This document shows, piece after piece, positions 12,890-14,843 of a stretch of 14,843 nt of DNA. Every line of letters begins with the position of its first letter. Within the stretch, counting starts at the first letter, position 1. Source of the stretch: CAZFCK01 sp964517355 (GTDB lineage: Bacteria; Desulfobacterota; Desulfovibrionia; Desulfovibrionales; Desulfovibrionaceae); NCBI GenBank assembly GCA_964517355.1, contig CAZFCK010000112.1, positions 1 through 14,843 on the forward strand, read 5' to 3'. The notes below the pieces were generated by a model that saw only the letters and a list, made by a program, of their open reading frames with translations, had not been told where the DNA came from and made no database searches. A program made the position numbers and the translations under genes.

Positions 12890-14752
12890 ATGGCCAACGC
12901 CATTTTGGGTCTCTCGGCCTTTTATCACGATAGCGCCGCCGCGCTGCTCATTGACGGCGAAATCATCGCTGCGGCGCACGAGGAACGCTTTACGCGCAAG
13001 AAGCACGACGCCTCTTTTCCCGCGAATGCGGCGCGCTATTGCATGGAAGAGGCCGGGCTCAGGCCCGCGGATCTCGCTGCCGTGGCCTTTTACGACAAGC
13101 CCTACCTCAAGTTCGAGCGGCTGCTCGAAACGTATCACGCCTTCGCCCCCAGGGGTCTGCGCAGCTTTCTCTCGGCCATGCCGGTGTGGATCAAGGAAAA
13201 GCTGTTCATGAAAAAGATGCTCAAGGACGAACTGGCCGAACTCGGTCCGGGGCAGCCCAAACTGCTGTTTCCCGAGCATCACCTTTCCCACGTGGCCAGC
13301 GCCTTTTATCCTTCGCCCTTTGAAGAGGCCGCCGTGCTGACCATAGACGGCGTGGGCGAATGGGCCACCACCACCATCGGCCACGGCAAGGGCAAGGACC
13401 TGACCATCTGCAAACAGCTGGACTTTCCCCACTCCCTGGGGCTGCTGTACTCCGCCTTCACCTATTACACCGGATTCAAAGTCAATTCCGGGGAGTACAA
13501 GCTCATGGGCCTGGCGCCCTACGGGGACCCGGACGGCGGCAACACCGAACTGTGGCGGCGGCGCATCCTCGAGGAGCTGGTGGACCTGCGCGAGGACGGC
13601 TCCCTTCTGCTGAACATGGAGTATTTCGATTTCGCCACCGGCCTGACCATGTGCCGGGACCGCAAATTCGAAAAGCTGTTCGGCATCCCGCGCCGCAAGC
13701 CCGAGTCGGAAATCACCCAGCCCTACATGGACATGGCCTTGGCCATCCAACTCGTCACCGAGGACGTGGTTTTCCGTATGGCGGACGCGGCCCATGCCGT
13801 CACGGGCAGTGAAAACCTGGTCATGGCGGGCGGCGTGGCCCTGAACTGCGTGGCCAACGGCAAACTGTTGCGTCGCGGCCCGTTCAAGAATCTCTGGATT
13901 CAACCCGCGGCCGGGGACGCCGGGGGCGCTTTGGGCGCGGCCCTGGCCGCCCACCACATCGCCCTGGGCAACGAACGCAGAGTCACGCCCGGGACCGACG
14001 CCATGCAGGGCTCCTACCTCGGCCCGTTTTACGGCGAGGGCTACGTGCTCAGACTCCTGCGGCGCCACAAGGCCGTGGGACGAAAGTACGAGAATTTTCC
14101 CGACCTGTGCGCCCGCGTGGCCGAACTGCTGGAAAGCGGCGCGGCCATCGGCTGGTTTCAGGGGCGTATGGAATGGGGGCCGCGCGCCTTGGGCAACCGT
14201 TCCATCCTGGGCGACCCACGCGACCCGGAAATGCAGAAAAAGCTCAACCTGAAGATCAAATACCGCGAGGGCTTCCGTCCCTTCGCGCCTTCGGTGCTGG
14301 CCGAGGACGCCAGCGACTATTTCGGGCTGCAGGGCGATCCTTCGCCCTACATGCTGCTTGTGGCGCCCGTGAACGAAGAACGCCGCAACCCTTTGCCCGA
14401 GGGCTACGGCGACTTGGATATGTGGCGACGGCTCTACCACCAGCGCTCCGACATCCCGGCCGTGACCCACGTGGATTACTCCGCGCGCATCCAGACCGTG
14501 CATAAGGAGACGAACCCGCGCTATCATCAGCTCCTGCGCGCCTTCAAAGAGCGCACGGGATGCTCCCTTGTGGTCAACACCAGTTTCAACGTGCGCGGCG
14601 AACCCATTGTCTGCACCCCGGAAGACGCCTACCGCTGCTTCATGCGCACCGAGATGGACTACCTCGTTATCGGCAATTACCTTTTCGAAAAGTCGGCCCA
14701 GCCCGCCTGGAAGGAAGAGGGCGACTGGCGCGATGAATACGAACTCGATTAG
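12890..14752 (+). CDS. NodU/CmcH-type O-carbamoyltransferase (SxtI-like)
   Basis: A 620-aa carbamoyltransferase. These enzymes use carbamoyl phosphate and ATP to make carbamoyl-AMP in a Kae1-like N-terminal domain, then move the carbamoyl to a hydroxyl on an acceptor. Visible are FYHDSAAAL (11-19, H13), EHHLSHVASAFY (129-140, with H130, H131 and H134), the acidic TIDGVGEW (151-158, D153), the nucleotide loop MAGGVALNCVANGK (312-325), the C-terminal signature GRMEWGPRALGNRSIL (425-440), and NTSFNVRGEP (563-572). All look intact, so the enzyme should be active. GGGG about 8 bases before the ATG is the ribosome site. Acceptor is unknown; association with two membrane proteins points to a membrane-linked glycan or lipid rather than a soluble antibiotic, an inference. 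Confidence 0.92.
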   Translation: MANAILGLSAFYHDSAAALLIDGEIIAAAHEERFTRKKHDASFPANAARYCMEEAGLRPADLAAVAFYDKPYLKFERLLETYHAFAPRGLRSFLSAMPVWIKEKLFMKKMLKDELAELGPGQPKLLFPEHHLSHVASAFYPSPFEEAAVLTIDGVGEWATTTIGHGKGKDLTICKQLDFPHSLGLLYSAFTYYTGFKVNSGEYKLMGLAPYGDPDGGNTELWRRRILEELVDLREDGSLLLNMEYFDFATGLTMCRDRKFEKLFGIPRRKPESEITQPYMDMALAIQLVTEDVVFRMADAAHAVTGSENLVMAGGVALNCVANGKLLRRGPFKNLWIQPAAGDAGGALGAALAAHHIALGNERRVTPGTDAMQGSYLGPFYGEGYVLRLLRRHKAVGRKYENFPDLCARVAELLESGAAIGWFQGRMEWGPRALGNRSILGDPRDPEMQKKLNLKIKYREGFRPFAPSVLAEDASDYFGLQGDPSPYMLLVAPVNEERRNPLPEGYGDLDMWRRLYHQRSDIPAVTHVDYSARIQTVHKETNPRYHQLLRAFKERTGCSLVVNTSFNVRGEPIVCTPEDAYRCFMRTEMDYLVIGNYLFEKSAQPAWKEEGDWRDEYELD

Positions 14753-14788
14753 AACATGTTGACTACGACTTTGAGATAAAAAGAAAGG

Positions 14789-14827
14789 AAGAATAAAGTC
14801 GCGGGCTTTCGCGCCCGCACGACGACC
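14789..14827 (+). repeat. Dispersed repeat B, copy 2
   Basis: Matches 7061-7099 at 36 of 39 positions. Here the inner arms are perfect, GCGGGC-N6-GCCCGC, whereas copy 1 has one mismatch. It lies 36 bases after the carbamoyltransferase stop, in the place expected for a terminator. Unlike copy 1, no outer pairing arm is visible before the window ends. Confidence 0.7.
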
Positions 14828-14842
14828 AGGGGAGGCCCCTGG
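14826..14842. repeat. Perfect 7-bp palindrome at the right edge
   Basis: CCAGGGG-AGG-CCCCTGG directly abuts repeat B copy 2. With the repeat's own hairpin it makes two adjacent stem-loops after the last gene, a possible transcription end. Whether a T-run follows cannot be seen because the window stops. Confidence 0.5.
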
Positions 14843-14843
14843 A

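Noticed and set aside
12742..12933. 63-codon plus-strand open frame overlapping DUF5989
   Set aside because: Different frame from the DUF5989 gene, no ribosome site, and it runs into the carbamoyltransferase start.
12740..14527. Minus-strand open frame of 595 codons opposite the carbamoyltransferase
   Set aside because: The plus strand has all carbamoyltransferase motifs; this frame is a shadow and also crosses the DUF5989 gene.
14753..14788. TTGACT near the end as a promoter
   Set aside because: No -10 element lies at a workable distance; the AT-rich stretch that follows leads straight into repeat B.

Overview
The window is GC-rich, densely coded bacterial chromosome. Gene content (a DUF4390/NtrY/NtrX locus, a stand-alone gatB, a SxtJ/DUF5989/carbamoyltransferase trio, a DUF89-like protein behind nadK) and the style of the intergenic repeats suggest a Desulfobacterota member, most likely Desulfovibrionaceae-like. 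That placement is inference: there is no rRNA or other marker gene. I see no tRNA, rRNA, CRISPR array, transposase or phage gene.

Layout. (1) 50-1165, minus strand: a DUF318/ArsP-fold metal permease of the SO_0444 Cu/Zn efflux type, with Cys/His-rich loops. Its promoter carries a palindrome resembling an ArsR/SmtB operator. (2) 1414-6780, plus strand: an exported DUF4390 protein, the membrane histidine kinase NtrY, a TIGR01777-family NAD(P)-dependent epimerase-like protein, and the sigma-54-type response regulator NtrX. The epimerase gene sits between kinase and regulator. (3) 6781-7355: a 575-base non-coding gap packed with inverted repeats, including a perfect 12-bp palindrome and copies of two dispersed repeats that recur at the two ends of the window. 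(4) 7356-14752, plus strand: NAD kinase, a large DUF89/ARMT1-like protein of unknown substrate translationally coupled to it, a DUF4254 protein, GatB, a SxtJ-like membrane protein, a 49-aa DUF5989 membrane peptide, and a NodU/CmcH-type O-carbamoyltransferase. All run the same way with small gaps and may form one transcription unit.

How the genes may work together. DUF4390 and NtrY look like an envelope-sensing pair signalling to NtrX, which has an intact GAFTGA loop and should activate sigma-54 promoters. The end of the window carries a conserved but poorly understood membrane/carbamoylation module known from saxitoxin clusters (SxtJ, SxtK, SxtI) yet also found in bacteria that make no toxin. 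Here it follows housekeeping genes, and a surface-glycan or lipid-linked target is my inference. The least understood parts are the DUF89-like protein, whose metal-binding Asp-Asn appears replaced, and the SxtJ/DUF5989/carbamoyltransferase trio.
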